In this document: piece by piece, positions 46,200 through 55,102 of the stretch
Layout of the letters: every line of letters starts with the position of its first letter
How positions within the stretch are numbered: position 1 is the first letter of the stretch
NCBI GenBank assembly: GCA_028284665.1
Contig: JANQRG010000047.1
Span: 1-64,000 of the forward strand
DNA length: 64,000 nt
Reading direction: 5' to 3'
Source: Croceivirga sp.
GTDB taxonomy: Bacteria; Bacteroidota; Bacteroidia; Flavobacteriales; Flavobacteriaceae
Position numbers and translations under genes: made by a program
The notes under the pieces: generated by a model
Seen by the model: the letters and a program-made list of their open reading frames with translations, nothing else
The model's database searches: none
What the model was told of the DNA's origin: nothing

Positions 46200-47243
46200 C
46201 TAGTGCTTCTTTCTAAAAACGAAAAACAATACCCCTACAAGGACCAAGCTCCCCAGCACAAAGATCCAGACAGGAAAGCTATGCTCATGATCATGATCAT
46301 GGGTATGTGTGCTGGCATCGTGCTTGTGGGTCACCCCAAAGGTCAGTGTCGCCCATTTCGATCTATGGGTTAATTTATCACTGTCCGTAACCTTAACCAT
46401 GTGAATGGTACGTAGATAGTAGATACCGTCTTCCGGTAGATTTACCTGGACCATACCCTGGTCATTTGTACGTAATTGTTGACCGCCGGTATGTGTATGT
46501 GCAGCCTCGCCTTCCGAACTATGCGAGTGGTGGTGATCATCGTCACCGTGTGCGTGATCGTGTGAGTGCTTATCTCCATCGTGGGAGTGCCCATGACTGT
46601 GATCGTTGTGCGTGTGCGCGTGAGCGATATAGTTGGCATAGACGAGTTGGTTGGATAGCGGTTGACCATCCAGTAACAACTGAATTTCTAGTTGTTCCCC
46701 ACTGTATTTTTCATAAGGATTGGCTTGTGGCACAAACTCAATAGGATACCCTAATACCGTGCTCCAGTCGTTTGTTTTACGATCCCCTACCTGATAGATG
46801 GCTTTTACATGTTTTTCATAACTCTCTACAGCATCTTGATCTAACAGGCTGTCCTTGGTACGTTGTTCTAGCATATCCAAAACACCATCGTGTTCCAGGT
46901 AGCTGTTAAATTTTTCGGCGGTGAGTTCCAAATTTCTTGCTTTGGTAGCGACCCCTACCACATAAGTTCCTGCTTCCCCCGTAGTAAATGCTAATTGTGT
47001 AAGTGTACTGTCCTGGTCTTCCCATTGGTCCGGATCAATGCTTGTTCTTTCGCCATGAGCAACAATAGAAGCATCCAGCATTCGATCCCTGGTGATAATA
47101 TTTTCACTCTTTTCAAACGTCCCATTGTACAGGCTCAAGGTCGCTTCTACATTAGGATACAGGAAGTAAGTGTCCATTTTTACATACAGATCGTGACTGC
47201 ATAGTAGTAGAATGACCAACAGTAGGTAAAGGGGTTTACGCAT
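46200..47243 (-). CDS. DUF4198 His-rich membrane-anchored protein
   Basis: A 347-residue exported protein with a signal segment, a DUF4198-type beta-sandwich (HDLYVKMDTYFLYPN onward), a strongly His/Asp-rich insertion (~residues 207-255, many HxH and HSH units), and a C-terminal His cluster followed by one transmembrane helix (~325-342) and a basic tail. DUF4198 proteins are linked to Ni/Co uptake. The His stretches likely capture the metal for the adjacent HupE transporter. Confidence 0.85.
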   Translation of the reverse strand: MRKPLYLLLVILLLCSHDLYVKMDTYFLYPNVEATLSLYNGTFEKSENIITRDRMLDASIVAHGERTSIDPDQWEDQDSTLTQLAFTTGEAGTYVVGVATKARNLELTAEKFNSYLEHDGVLDMLEQRTKDSLLDQDAVESYEKHVKAIYQVGDRKTNDWSTVLGYPIEFVPQANPYEKYSGEQLEIQLLLDGQPLSNQLVYANYIAHAHTHNDHSHGHSHDGDKHSHDHAHGDDDHHHSHSSEGEAAHTHTGGQQLRTNDQGMVQVNLPEDGIYYLRTIHMVKVTDSDKLTHRSKWATLTFGVTHKHDASTHTHDHDHEHSFPVWIFVLGSLVLVGVLFFVFRKKH

Positions 47244-47407
47244 GGGCTACAACTTTAGTGGTAAAGATACGAGCAAAAAAGGCTTTTGTTCATGCAATAG
47301 CACATAAAATCTATTCACCAGGGGCATGCCAGCATCTAAGGTTTTTGAAGACAATGCCTTATTTTTCAGAACCTTACCAGTTGTTCCGCTGGCACTTTCG
47401 TTTTTTG

Positions 47408-48178
47408 TTATTTCGATTTCTCGATGACTTTATCAAATCGACTATCCATACAAACACTTAAATCGGTTGTCATAAACTTTCCATCTAAAAATAGACTGAA
47501 AATTGTTGCAGGACTTGGCGCATTTTGAGCTTCTTCCATGGTCTTGAGCTTGATCACTTTCAAGGGTAGATTTCTCTTTTCTGCCGCCTCTACCAACGAT
47601 TTTTTAGCGTGGAATTCGGCAAAAGGACATCTGTTGGAGTAGTACACAACTATTCCCTTTTTATCAGGACATTCACCACTTTTTACCGAGGCATTGAATT
47701 TTGGGTCCTCTGCGCTGTTATCAAATTTCATTGCCAATAAACTAAAGCCGCTTGAAATTCTTTCAATTTCTTCAAACCCCTGTTTTAACAGCCACTTTGT
47801 GTCACTCATAAAATGGAATTTTTTTGTTCCCACTACGGTCACAAGTCCATTTTTACCTTGCCCTTTCGCATCTTCAATTGCAGAATTTAAAAGCGCTTTG
47901 CCATGACCCTTTTTTTTGTACTTACCGGATACCCAAAAACAATTGATGTTTACATAGTTTGTTGCCGTAATTGGCACCCAGGCATTCTCAGCGGGTCCAT
48001 ATTCAATGAAGACTTTGGCTCTTTCATCAAGTCGCCTAAAGACGTATCCATTGTTAAATTCCTTTTTTAGCCAATCCTTTTTTGCTTGATAGCTGTCAGC
48101 ACTTTTTTTATCAGATATGGCACAACAAATGTGTTCCGAAGCAATGTTTTCAGTGTTTAAGTCAATGAAATTTTCCAT
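47408..48178 (-). CDS. YoaP-like GNAT acetyltransferase
   Basis: A 256-residue protein with a GNAT domain in the first ~150 residues (acetyl-CoA motif KYKKKGHGKALLNSA) and a C-terminal thioredoxin-like YoaP domain (GIVVYYSNRCPFAEFHAKKSLVEAA, with Cys). This two-domain arrangement matches YoaP-type acetyltransferases of unknown substrate. Confidence 0.86.
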   Translation of the reverse strand: MENFIDLNTENIASEHICCAISDKKSADSYQAKKDWLKKEFNNGYVFRRLDERAKVFIEYGPAENAWVPITATNYVNINCFWVSGKYKKKGHGKALLNSAIEDAKGQGKNGLVTVVGTKKFHFMSDTKWLLKQGFEEIERISSGFSLLAMKFDNSAEDPKFNASVKSGECPDKKGIVVYYSNRCPFAEFHAKKSLVEAAEKRNLPLKVIKLKTMEEAQNAPSPATIFSLFLDGKFMTTDLSVCMDSRFDKVIEKSK

Positions 48179-48198
48179 GTAATGTTGTCTTTACTAAA

Positions 48199-48391
48199 AG
48201 GTAACGTTCCTGGCCAGAATTTCCTGCCTCTGGCCAACTACCATTAGGTGCTGAGGGCAAGGCATATAAGGTGAAATCGGGCTGATCCTGCTTTGTAACT
48301 CTAATTTAGAAAAACTCGCTCGTATTTGCTTCAATCAAAATGGGGTTTGGAAAAAGGTTTTAGGGTAGGGGTATACCCGATCAGCCTATAG
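48199..48391. repeat. Degenerate attC-like repeat in a ~305-bp gap
   Basis: The gap 48179-48483 has no gene. Its middle (CTCTAATTTAGAAAAACTCG ... TATTTGCTTCAATC ... GGGGTATACCCG) matches the body of site k at 58227-58430 and of the site at 52633. No good terminal cores remain, so it is a decayed copy. Confidence 0.5.
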
Positions 48392-48483
48392 AAGCTTAGC
48401 AAAGATCGCGTTTGACGGTTTCTAAGTTTCAAATTGATGAATTACAATCATAAAACTATAGTTTTTTTTTGCATTCTTTATGA

Positions 48484-49197
48484 TTATTGGTTATACGGGG
48501 CTATCGCAGTGATCCAACCGTAAAAACCTAAAGAGATCTTGGTATCAGAAATTTTTTCACCAGAATTGATATCAAAACGTCGGATTTTGTTATTTGCTAT
48601 TACTATGAAATTATCTGCTGTTACAGCAAGCGTATAAAGCGCAGTAACTTCTGTTTCCAGAATTTGTTCTTCTATTGCATTTATTTTAAAGATAGGGTCC
48701 GTTTCTCCATTGGAAACATAATACAGGTTTGCATTGTTAATAGCTATATCTTGTATTACACTTGCTTGAGTGGGTATGGTCTCAATAGGAACACCTTGTT
48801 TGGATATTCGGAAGATGCTTCTGGAACCAGAGTAGTACAGGTCGTCGTTTACACAGGCAATGCCTTGTGTGCGTATATTGTTGATTTCAGACAAAACACT
48901 TCCATCTTCAGGACTTATCTCAAATATTGATGCAGAACTTTCTGCTCCTCCAATCCATAGTGATTCCCCATCAAAATCCAGGGCGTGTGGTGAGGTTAAT
49001 TTTTCAGGTAATTCAAGTTTTAATTCTACAATTGAATCCGTTTCATTGTAGAGATAAATTCCTTCGTTTCCGTGGGTAGGGTGAACTAACAGCCACCATT
49101 TAGTATCTTCTGCCGCTCCAGCCGTTAAATCATCTTCCTGCTCACAGGAAGAAAGAACCACCGAGAATACTATGCATAGTATAACGAGCTTTTTCAT
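48484..49197 (-). CDS. Beta-propeller lipoprotein
   Basis: The start at 49197 gives MKKLVILCIVFSVVLSSCEQE, a lipoprotein signal with Cys18; the upstream Met at 49227 was rejected. The mature part has repeated propeller-like strands: LDFDGESLWIGGAE, IACVNDDLYYSGSRSIFRIS and IAINNANLYYVSNGE. It is a surface or periplasmic binding protein of unknown ligand. Confidence 0.78.
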   Translation of the reverse strand: MKKLVILCIVFSVVLSSCEQEDDLTAGAAEDTKWWLLVHPTHGNEGIYLYNETDSIVELKLELPEKLTSPHALDFDGESLWIGGAESSASIFEISPEDGSVLSEINNIRTQGIACVNDDLYYSGSRSIFRISKQGVPIETIPTQASVIQDIAINNANLYYVSNGETDPIFKINAIEEQILETEVTALYTLAVTADNFIVIANNKIRRFDINSGEKISDTKISLGFYGWITAIAPYNQ

Positions 49198-49497
49198 GAT
49201 AGGATGGTTTAAAGATCTACAGTTCAATAATCAATTATTGTTCCAGTTTTGTGTTCCTATTTTATGTCTATGTTAAGTCTTCTGGAATGGCCTCATCTGT
49301 GTTCATTCCCATGCCGAACACTGCCTATGGATGGTCGGTTTTACCTTCAACAAGTGCCGATAGCAATTGGAATGAGAGGAAGGCACTTTTGAAGATTTCG
49401 ACAAAACCCATTAATTTCAATACCAATTTAGAAAAGGACTAATTTGGAAAACGAGGTAAGCAAAGGATCATATTCGTTGTAATGGTAGGTTGGTAAG

Positions 49498-49938
49498 CTA
49501 TTTCCTTCCAAGAACATAGGTTTTGAAAACGTATTTCCAAGGGGTGAACATAATTGGAATAACGATCAATAGAAATATAGGCACCCAACCTTCGGCCTCA
49601 CTTCCCGCCAGTTTTCCGTTTTTCCACAACGGATAGGCCACAAAAAATAACCAAAGCCCTTTATAGAAGAACATAAAAAGCATAATCGGCAACATTTTCA
49701 ACGTATGGAATACCCCTAATCCCGATAAGGTGGTATAGGCTGCCAGCGCACACCAGGCAATTGCGATCTCCGGGTGCCATTCGCCCCGATGCGTCAGTAA
49801 CTCAGTCCAGGCATCTTTAGCGGCAAATACAAACATAAGCAGGAAGAAAAGTTTCAATACGTAGACTTGAATGGGCCAAATGCCATGATACTTATCCGAT
49901 GGTTTGATGAGCGACTTTATAAAATCCAGTACTTTCAT
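49498..49938 (-). CDS. Four-span membrane protein, unknown
   Basis: The start at 49938 (MKVLDFIKSLIKPSDKYHG) is preferred over an upstream Met at 49962. The 146-residue protein has about four transmembrane segments (~residues 25-42, 60-80, 85-105 and 118-138). No family is recognised with confidence; it resembles small DoxX-unrelated flavobacterial inner-membrane proteins. Confidence 0.68.
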   Translation of the reverse strand: MKVLDFIKSLIKPSDKYHGIWPIQVYVLKLFFLLMFVFAAKDAWTELLTHRGEWHPEIAIAWCALAAYTTLSGLGVFHTLKMLPIMLFMFFYKGLWLFFVAYPLWKNGKLAGSEAEGWVPIFLLIVIPIMFTPWKYVFKTYVLGRK

Positions 49939-50137
49939 AATGGTTTCCTTAAAAGGGTTCAATTCAAATTTTTAAACAACACCCACTTCACATTTTTGAA
50001 GAATTTTTGATTAGTGCAATTCTTGCCGAATTCTACTCAAACTTCCTGCATTGCGTCCCGGAATATGACGCAATGTAGGTCAGCGGGATATTTGGCATTA
50101 CTAAAGGATGCGTTTTCAATGCTATTTGTTGTAACGC

Positions 50138-50818
50138 TTAAGTATCGAAGACCTTCACCCTCCAACCCTTAATTAATAGCCAAAGCATGAATAGCAGTTC
50201 TCCAAAATAGGTGATCATTAAATAGTCCATTGCAATAGTTGGAAAAAAGAAGACCCTTAGCGTATTGATGAGATACCCTGACCCGGCAATGAGTAAGAGG
50301 ATTCCGAAAATTTTAGGCACATAATTGGCTTTATAGACCAAAACGCCTAACAAAATCAAATAAATACTGAAAAACGCAAACGCAAAATTCCATTGAAGAT
50401 TAAAGTTTTTTATGAAAAGTAAAACTTTGGAATGAAAGGAACCATCAAACGCGGTTAGGTACTCCGAATTTTGGGTGAGGTTAAGCACACTGAGCAGATT
50501 TAACAAAGCGGCCAGGGTGATCCCGGCAAATACAATCCGAAAGAGGGCAACGAGTAGCGAAAAATCTTTATGTACCGGCCTTAGAAACAGGTATAGCGAC
50601 CATGCCACGATTACATCGCAGATCAAGGTAATCAGGTGTAGAAATATCCCGGTAGTGAATAATCCCCGATTTTCGGTGATGCTATTGAATGTGCTTTCGG
50701 CATTGTTATAATCAATTAACTCAGGGAAAATCACAAATTCTGCCACGGGCACGGTCAGCACCATAACTAAAATTCCAATTCCAGAGATTAAAGCCGCTTG
50801 TTGAACTTTATTTTGCAT
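50138..50818 (-). CDS. DUF4386 family membrane protein
   Basis: The 226-residue protein has about six transmembrane helices with the DUF4386 pattern: AALISGIGILVMVLTVPVAEF, FLHLITLICDVIVAWSLYLFL and ALFRIVFAGITLAALL. The function of the family is unknown. It is followed on the left by GTTGTAACGC (50128-50137), a possible cassette core whose partner is not conserved at the right. Confidence 0.8.
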   Translation of the reverse strand: MQNKVQQAALISGIGILVMVLTVPVAEFVIFPELIDYNNAESTFNSITENRGLFTTGIFLHLITLICDVIVAWSLYLFLRPVHKDFSLLVALFRIVFAGITLAALLNLLSVLNLTQNSEYLTAFDGSFHSKVLLFIKNFNLQWNFAFAFFSIYLILLGVLVYKANYVPKIFGILLLIAGSGYLINTLRVFFFPTIAMDYLMITYFGELLFMLWLLIKGWRVKVFDT

Positions 50819-50825
50819 ACAATTG

Positions 50826-51071
50826 TAATAACGCTTCCCTACTATAAAGACGAAAAAAGGGTGAAAAACGTTGCTTTGGCCTCAAGCCACCTGGCGATTC
50901 ATCACCGACCCCTCCTGATACCTATCGGGATTGGGTTAGAGGAAGACACTTTTTACATTTGGCTACGCCTTTTTGTTAGGTGTGGAATATAATCAAAAAT
51001 GCCATAAAAAGTAGGGGAGTCGAACCTCCTTGAACGATTCAATCGCGTAGCGTATAGCCAATGTTGTAAAA
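50826..51071 (-). repeat. Partly decayed attC-like site e with embedded tRNA-like T-arm
   Basis: The right end GTATAGCC-AAT-GTTGTAAA (core at 51063) is well preserved, but the left core is missing. A stretch at ~50930-50995 is nearly repeated at ~51840-51908. At 51011-51031 the minus strand reads like a tRNA T-arm (GGAGGTTCGACTCC). Confidence 0.5.
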
Positions 51072-51073
51072 CG

Positions 51074-51757
51074 TTATTTAAGCTTAAAGAGCTCAAATTG
51101 ATGAGTTCTTTCCCTCCAAAAGACATTTAAGAAAAAAGACTTTTCTCCATTTGTCAAAACTTCATATTCATAGATATCTCCGGGGGAACTAACTTCTTTT
51201 TTGATGGGATCATTACTCTCTTTAAACTCTAAACTAAACTTGCAGTCCTCTTCCCATTTTATATTCAACAAGGAATAAGTCCGACCGTTTTTCATTCTTT
51301 CAAGAAACATGTTGTTTGAGATGGTCACAAAGGTTGTATCAATAATCCCTGTCTCAGGTCTATTATTTAAATAATAGAAATCTCCATTCTTCAAGTCATC
51401 ACAGTTTAAATTTTGTTGTTTGGTTACTCGCTCCTGGCTGCCAACTATCCCACTTGGAAAGTTGTCAATAACATAGTCACATTCCTTTATCATTTTAGCC
51501 CCAATTTTGTTCCCGATTTCCTCCATATTAAGGTCGGACATCGTTTGAGCATTGTAATAATCTTTTAGTTCTTCTAGATTATTCACAAGTAACTTTTCAA
51601 AACAATAACCCATTCCTGATGGGTCTTTTACTTGTTCTTTTTCAACACATTTACATAATTTTCTAGACATTCTATCGTAAATGTCCTGAGCATAAATTTG
51701 TCCAACTGCACCTACAAGAAAGAGAGGTAGAAGAAAGTATTTTTGAGTTTTTTTCAT
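51074..51757 (-). CDS. Exported protein of unknown function (cassette-like)
   Basis: The 227-residue protein has a clean signal peptide (to about QIYAQ) and then a cysteine-containing helical part (LCKCVEKEQ ... GMGYCFEKLLVNN ... IKECDYVIDN) and a beta-rich C-terminal half. The spaced cysteines could form disulfides. No family is recognised. It starts next to the core GTTGTAAAACG, consistent with a cassette whose far core has decayed. Confidence 0.68.
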   Translation of the reverse strand: MKKTQKYFLLPLFLVGAVGQIYAQDIYDRMSRKLCKCVEKEQVKDPSGMGYCFEKLLVNNLEELKDYYNAQTMSDLNMEEIGNKIGAKMIKECDYVIDNFPSGIVGSQERVTKQQNLNCDDLKNGDFYYLNNRPETGIIDTTFVTISNNMFLERMKNGRTYSLLNIKWEEDCKFSLEFKESNDPIKKEVSSPGDIYEYEVLTNGEKSFFLNVFWRERTHQFELFKLK

Positions 51758-51760
51758 AAT

Positions 51761-51956
51761 GCTTTACTATGGTATTGGACCTGCATGTCGACAGGCAGGT
51801 ATGCTTCCTTCCCCTGACGAACAACCCGAGGTTATAAGCGGATGGTGTTTTTCTATCATTTGGCTGCGCCTTTTTGTTTGGTGTTGAAAATAATCAAAAA
51901 TGCCATGAGAAAGGAGGGAAGTAATGAGTTAAAGCTTCCGTTACTTATAGTCAATG
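51761..51956 (-). repeat. Degenerate attC-like site
   Basis: The left end GCTTTACTATGG and the right end CTTATAGTC-AATGTCAA preserve the general pattern but not the AAC/GTT triplets. A CTGCATGTCGACAGGCAG hairpin lies inside, and the segment 51840-51908 duplicates part of site e. Confidence 0.4.
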
Positions 51957-52607
51957 TCAAAAAAGCGACCGATCCACTTCGGAGAAGGATTGAATGATTT
52001 CGTGATCCCATTCGTTATAGTCCTCGTCCGTTGATTTTACGATGATAATTTTGCCCGCATTTGAGTTTTCAGCAGCCTGTATCCCGGAGGTTGAATCTTC
52101 AAAAATCAGGGTTTCTTCCGGAGTACTATCTAAAATGTCCATTGCCTTTAGAAAGATCTCCGGATGGGGCTTACTTTTTATTGTGCCATTGCTATACACA
52201 ATTCTTGAAAGCTGAAAATAGCGTCCTAAGTCCAAATACTTAAAGTAGAACTCCAGGTTATACAAGTCCGAGGCCGTAGCTATGGTGAACGGAATTTTTT
52301 TAGCTAGTAAGAAATCCATGAAATCTTCGGCTCCCGGGGCCAATTTCATTTCGTGTTGCAGGCAAAGTGCCTGGTAAATATCTTCTTTTTCGATACTGCG
52401 TTTTGTTATTTCAGCTGAGGAGAGCGTATCCGAGAATAGATTTTTTAGAATTTCCGCATTATTTTTCCCATGGATCTTTTGATTCTTTTCTTCATTTCCA
52501 AGACGCAAAGCATGTTTTTCTAAAAAAGTGTCCCAGGCTTGATTATGCAAATGGGTGTCATAAAATAAGGTCCCGTTGAAGTCGAATACTACTCCTTTTA
52601 TTTTCAT
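51957..52607 (-). CDS. HAD-superfamily hydrolase (beta-phosphoglucomutase-like)
   Basis: The 216-residue protein has the HAD motif I VVFDFNGTLF, in which the second Asp is replaced by Asn (DxN instead of DxD), motif II TIATAS, Lys in TIKSKPHPE and motif IV LIFEDSTSGIQAA. The family contains beta-phosphoglucomutases and sugar phosphatases. The Asn in motif I removes the usual general acid/base Asp and may alter or weaken activity. Confidence 0.87.
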   Translation of the reverse strand: MKIKGVVFDFNGTLFYDTHLHNQAWDTFLEKHALRLGNEEKNQKIHGKNNAEILKNLFSDTLSSAEITKRSIEKEDIYQALCLQHEMKLAPGAEDFMDFLLAKKIPFTIATASDLYNLEFYFKYLDLGRYFQLSRIVYSNGTIKSKPHPEIFLKAMDILDSTPEETLIFEDSTSGIQAAENSNAGKIIIVKSTDEDYNEWDHEIIQSFSEVDRSLF

Positions 52608-52632
52608 TTTGAATGGTTTGTCTTTTAATTAT

Positions 52633-52845
52633 GACTAACTGTTCGGCCCTGCCTGTATACATCGGCAAGAAGGCATGATTTCTGCCCAATAGAGATAAAA
52701 ATCACGCCATTTGTTTTGGTTATTCTAATTTAAGAAACTTGCCCGTACTTGCTGTAAACAAGGTGGGTTTAGAAAAGACCGAAAGGGAGGGATGAACCCG
52801 CCTGAAAGCCGCAGTCGGGTAGGTGATACCCAAGGTCGTGAACAG
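52633..52845 (-). repeat. attC-like site, partly decayed
   Basis: Left core GACTAAC (52633-52639) then TGTTC-GGCCCTG; the right part CAGTCGGGTAGGTGATACCC-AAGGTCGTG resembles the right arm of site k, but the terminal GTT is changed (GTC). The body (TTCTAATTTAAGAAACTTGC) matches site k. Confidence 0.55.
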
Positions 52846-52857
52846 TTTTTAGCAGCC

Positions 52858-53598
52858 TTAGTAGCCCGCTAGTTTTATGATTTCCTCTGGCTTGAGCTTA
52901 CTTAATTCTAAAATGTTTTTACCAGATGTAGTCATGGCTTTTCTAACCAAAAAATTTCCGGTTCGATACCCAATGTAGGTCCTGCCATCGGGATGTTCTC
53001 CCATTACCCAATCCGAGTAGCTTGCATCCAGCGGTAAATCTAGAATTTCTTCTACCCAACGGTCCGCCTCTTCGGGGTAGGCATTTGCTTCAAATACAGT
53101 TTCGGCATAGATCTCTGCAAACACAACAGCCAATCCTTCATTTACCATGGCATTGGGGATTCCCGGGCCAAATGCATTATCCTGAATGGCCCAGCCACGT
53201 GACAAGTGATGCAATTCGTGAAATAGGGTCGCTTTTAAACCAGAATAAATGGAATCAATCACCCCTTCCCGGTACGTATTCGATATTTGGACCATTATAA
53301 GCGGGGGAGTATTTGATTCTGCCCTTCCTGTTACACCACCAACAGCATCCAGATCCCAATCCACATGTTCTACAATCACCGTTATGCTATCCGGTAGTGT
53401 CGGCAATAGTTCCCGAACTTCCTTTTCGGAATTAATTATTACTTCTAGAATAAAATCTTTTTGTGTTTCGGTAAAGTTGAAAGCATCTTCTTGAAAAACA
53501 ATAACTGAATTCGCTAATGAAGATTTCTTCGAATAGGATTCACAGGCGGATAGGCATAGTACGGATAGTAATAAAGTAAGACTTCGTAGTGTATTCAT
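52858..53598 (-). CDS. DUF2268-like putative zinc-dependent protease, lipoprotein
   Basis: A 246-residue lipoprotein (signal LSVLCLSACES, Cys19) with the zinc motif HELHH (LFHELHHLSRGW) and an acidic residue further on in NEGLAVVFAE, as in gluzincin-like DUF2268 proteins. It probably is a membrane-anchored peptidase. It is enclosed by attC-like sites, one of them with degraded cores. Confidence 0.8.
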   Translation of the reverse strand: MNTLRSLTLLLSVLCLSACESYSKKSSLANSVIVFQEDAFNFTETQKDFILEVIINSEKEVRELLPTLPDSITVIVEHVDWDLDAVGGVTGRAESNTPPLIMVQISNTYREGVIDSIYSGLKATLFHELHHLSRGWAIQDNAFGPGIPNAMVNEGLAVVFAEIYAETVFEANAYPEEADRWVEEILDLPLDASYSDWVMGEHPDGRTYIGYRTGNFLVRKAMTTSGKNILELSKLKPEEIIKLAGY

Positions 53599-53665
53599 TT
53601 CATAATTTTGAACTGAAGACTACAAATCGGGTCAAACGTTACATGAGACCGGAGATTTTAAATGG

Positions 53666-53800
53666 GATACAACAGTCCAGACTCTACCTGTATGCCAAAG
53701 ATATATACACCGGCAGGCAGGTATGATTTCAGCTTGGAATTTACTTGGGTGAATTAAGGTAGAAAAGCGTTGTTTTCTAGCTCAGTTCTTTATTGGCGAC
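53666..53800 (-). repeat. attC-like site, partly decayed
   Basis: It starts with GATACAAC (53666-53673) and ends TTCTTT-ATTGGCGAC (53792-53800). The inner body (TATGATTTCAGCTTGGAATT ... AGAAAAGCGTTGTTTTCTAG) is nearly identical to that of site j, but the right GTT has become ATT. Confidence 0.6.
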
Positions 53801-53804
53801 AGTT

Positions 53805-54554
53805 TTAATTCTTTCGCGCTATGTAAAATCCATAGCTGTAATACTCCTTAAACTTCAAATACAAGGCTATTTCAGCTTTATAATCATTAACCACTTTTTG
53901 TGCGAGTTCTGAATTGTCGTGTCGTGTGAGAAAAGCCTCAAATCTATCTTCCATGGGTTTATAATAGCTATTTGTCCAGCTGTCGGTGCTTAAATAAAAA
54001 TAACCAACAAGTGTGTAACCATTACTTTCCAGTTGTTTGATCTTGTTTGAGGCGGTGTCAACATCCGGGGATTCCGTTTTCCAAAAGTCATCCAGTTCCT
54101 TGGGCCGGGATGGAGTAATCCAGGTAAGGTCACTAACGGCCAGGTAGCCACCAACCTTCAAATAGTCCTTCCATTTTTTAAGGCCCGTTTCAAATCCAAT
54201 ACTATAAATGGCGCCTTCTGACCAGATCAGGTCAAATTCGCCCTTTTTAAAAGGCAATTCGTCCATTGACGTTTCAAGCGTCACGATCTTATTCTCCAAT
54301 CCCAATTTTTGAGCCTTTTCATCGAGTTCGGTTAAAAACTCCGGAGCCAGGTCAACCGCTATTATTTTTCCGTTTACGTTTTTGGCAAGTGAAAGGGTCT
54401 GCCCCCCTGAACCACATCCAATGTCAGCTACTTTCAGTTCCTGGTTCGTTGGCATGTTTATAAATTCAAGGGCTTTCAGCGTATCGTTTTCACTTCCTGG
54501 CCCTTGTCTTTCGGAGTTTTTGTGGAAGTTAATTATGAGTTCTAATTCTGTCAC
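53805..54554 (-). CDS. Class I SAM-dependent methyltransferase (cassette-like)
   Basis: A 249-residue methyltransferase with SAM motif I VADIGCGSGGQTLSLA, motif II IAVDLAPEFL, acidic loop LIWSEGAIYSIG and a motif such as LAVSDLTW. The substrate is unknown. It lies between two attC-like sites (53666-53800 and 54576-54618), but its two boundary cores (ATTGGCG / CACCAC) match only in part. Confidence 0.87.
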   Translation of the reverse strand: MTELELIINFHKNSERQGPGSENDTLKALEFINMPTNQELKVADIGCGSGGQTLSLAKNVNGKIIAVDLAPEFLTELDEKAQKLGLENKIVTLETSMDELPFKKGEFDLIWSEGAIYSIGFETGLKKWKDYLKVGGYLAVSDLTWITPSRPKELDDFWKTESPDVDTASNKIKQLESNGYTLVGYFYLSTDSWTNSYYKPMEDRFEAFLTRHDNSELAQKVVNDYKAEIALYLKFKEYYSYGFYIARKN

Positions 54555-54575
54555 TCGTTCGTTTCTTTAGGTTGT

Positions 54576-54618
54576 ACACCACGGTCTCGGACCGACAGGT
54601 TATAGTCTTTGTTGGGTG
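54576..54618 (-). repeat. attC-like site f, very short
   Basis: Only about 43 bp: ACACCAC-GGTCTCGG-ACCGACAGG-TTATAGTC-TTT-GTTGGGTG. The right core GTTGGGTG (54611-54618) pairs with the left core of site g across the next gene. The central part has lost most of the body seen in the longer sites. Confidence 0.6.
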
Positions 54619-54626
54619 CTGTGCAT

Positions 54627-55088
54627 TCATTCTTCCATTGAGTATTCAGCATTTTTAACTTGCTCAGTTATAAAATCAATTTCCTTCCGCACAGATTCAA
54701 TACCAAGGCGATTGGTCAAGACTGTATAAGAGAAGTTGCCTAATCGCAGGCGATTTGGCTGAAGAAATTGAATGAGAGACCAATAATAGATGGTTATTTC
54801 ATGTCCAGAATCAACCGTTTGCTCAAAAAACATTTTGAGGGCATTGTCATTGGGTAATAGTATTGACGCTGATCCTTTTGTAATGATATCGTCCAAAATT
54901 GATGAAGCGTCTTTAAAAAAAGCACCTTTCGGTGTATTTAATGCCATTAATTTCAATCGCAAAGTACCCGAAAGGGGAGAATCCTCATAAAAAGTTCCGC
55001 CATACTCATCATCGTATTCTTCAACCCAATCAGAAGGAATGTGGAATTTTAATATTCCGCGATAATCAATTTCTTTGGTAGTATTCAA
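54627..55088 (-). CDS. Unknown protein (cassette gene, 153 aa)
   Basis: A 153-residue soluble protein with no signal peptide; its pattern (GILKFHIPSDWVEEYDDEYGGTFYE ... TLRLKLMALNTP) suggests a small beta-rich domain. No family is recognised. Its ends carry complementary cores GTTGGGTGC (54611) and GCGCCCAAC (55103), differing by one G-T pairing, which makes it a good cassette candidate. Confidence 0.72.
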   Translation of the reverse strand: MNTTKEIDYRGILKFHIPSDWVEEYDDEYGGTFYEDSPLSGTLRLKLMALNTPKGAFFKDASSILDDIITKGSASILLPNDNALKMFFEQTVDSGHEITIYYWSLIQFLQPNRLRLGNFSYTVLTNRLGIESVRKEIDFITEQVKNAEYSMEE

Positions 55089-55102
55089 TTTGATTCAGCA
55101 TT

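Noticed and set aside
49251-49442. 63-codon plus-strand frame
   Set aside because: Isolated, opposite to neighbours, no recognisable motif.
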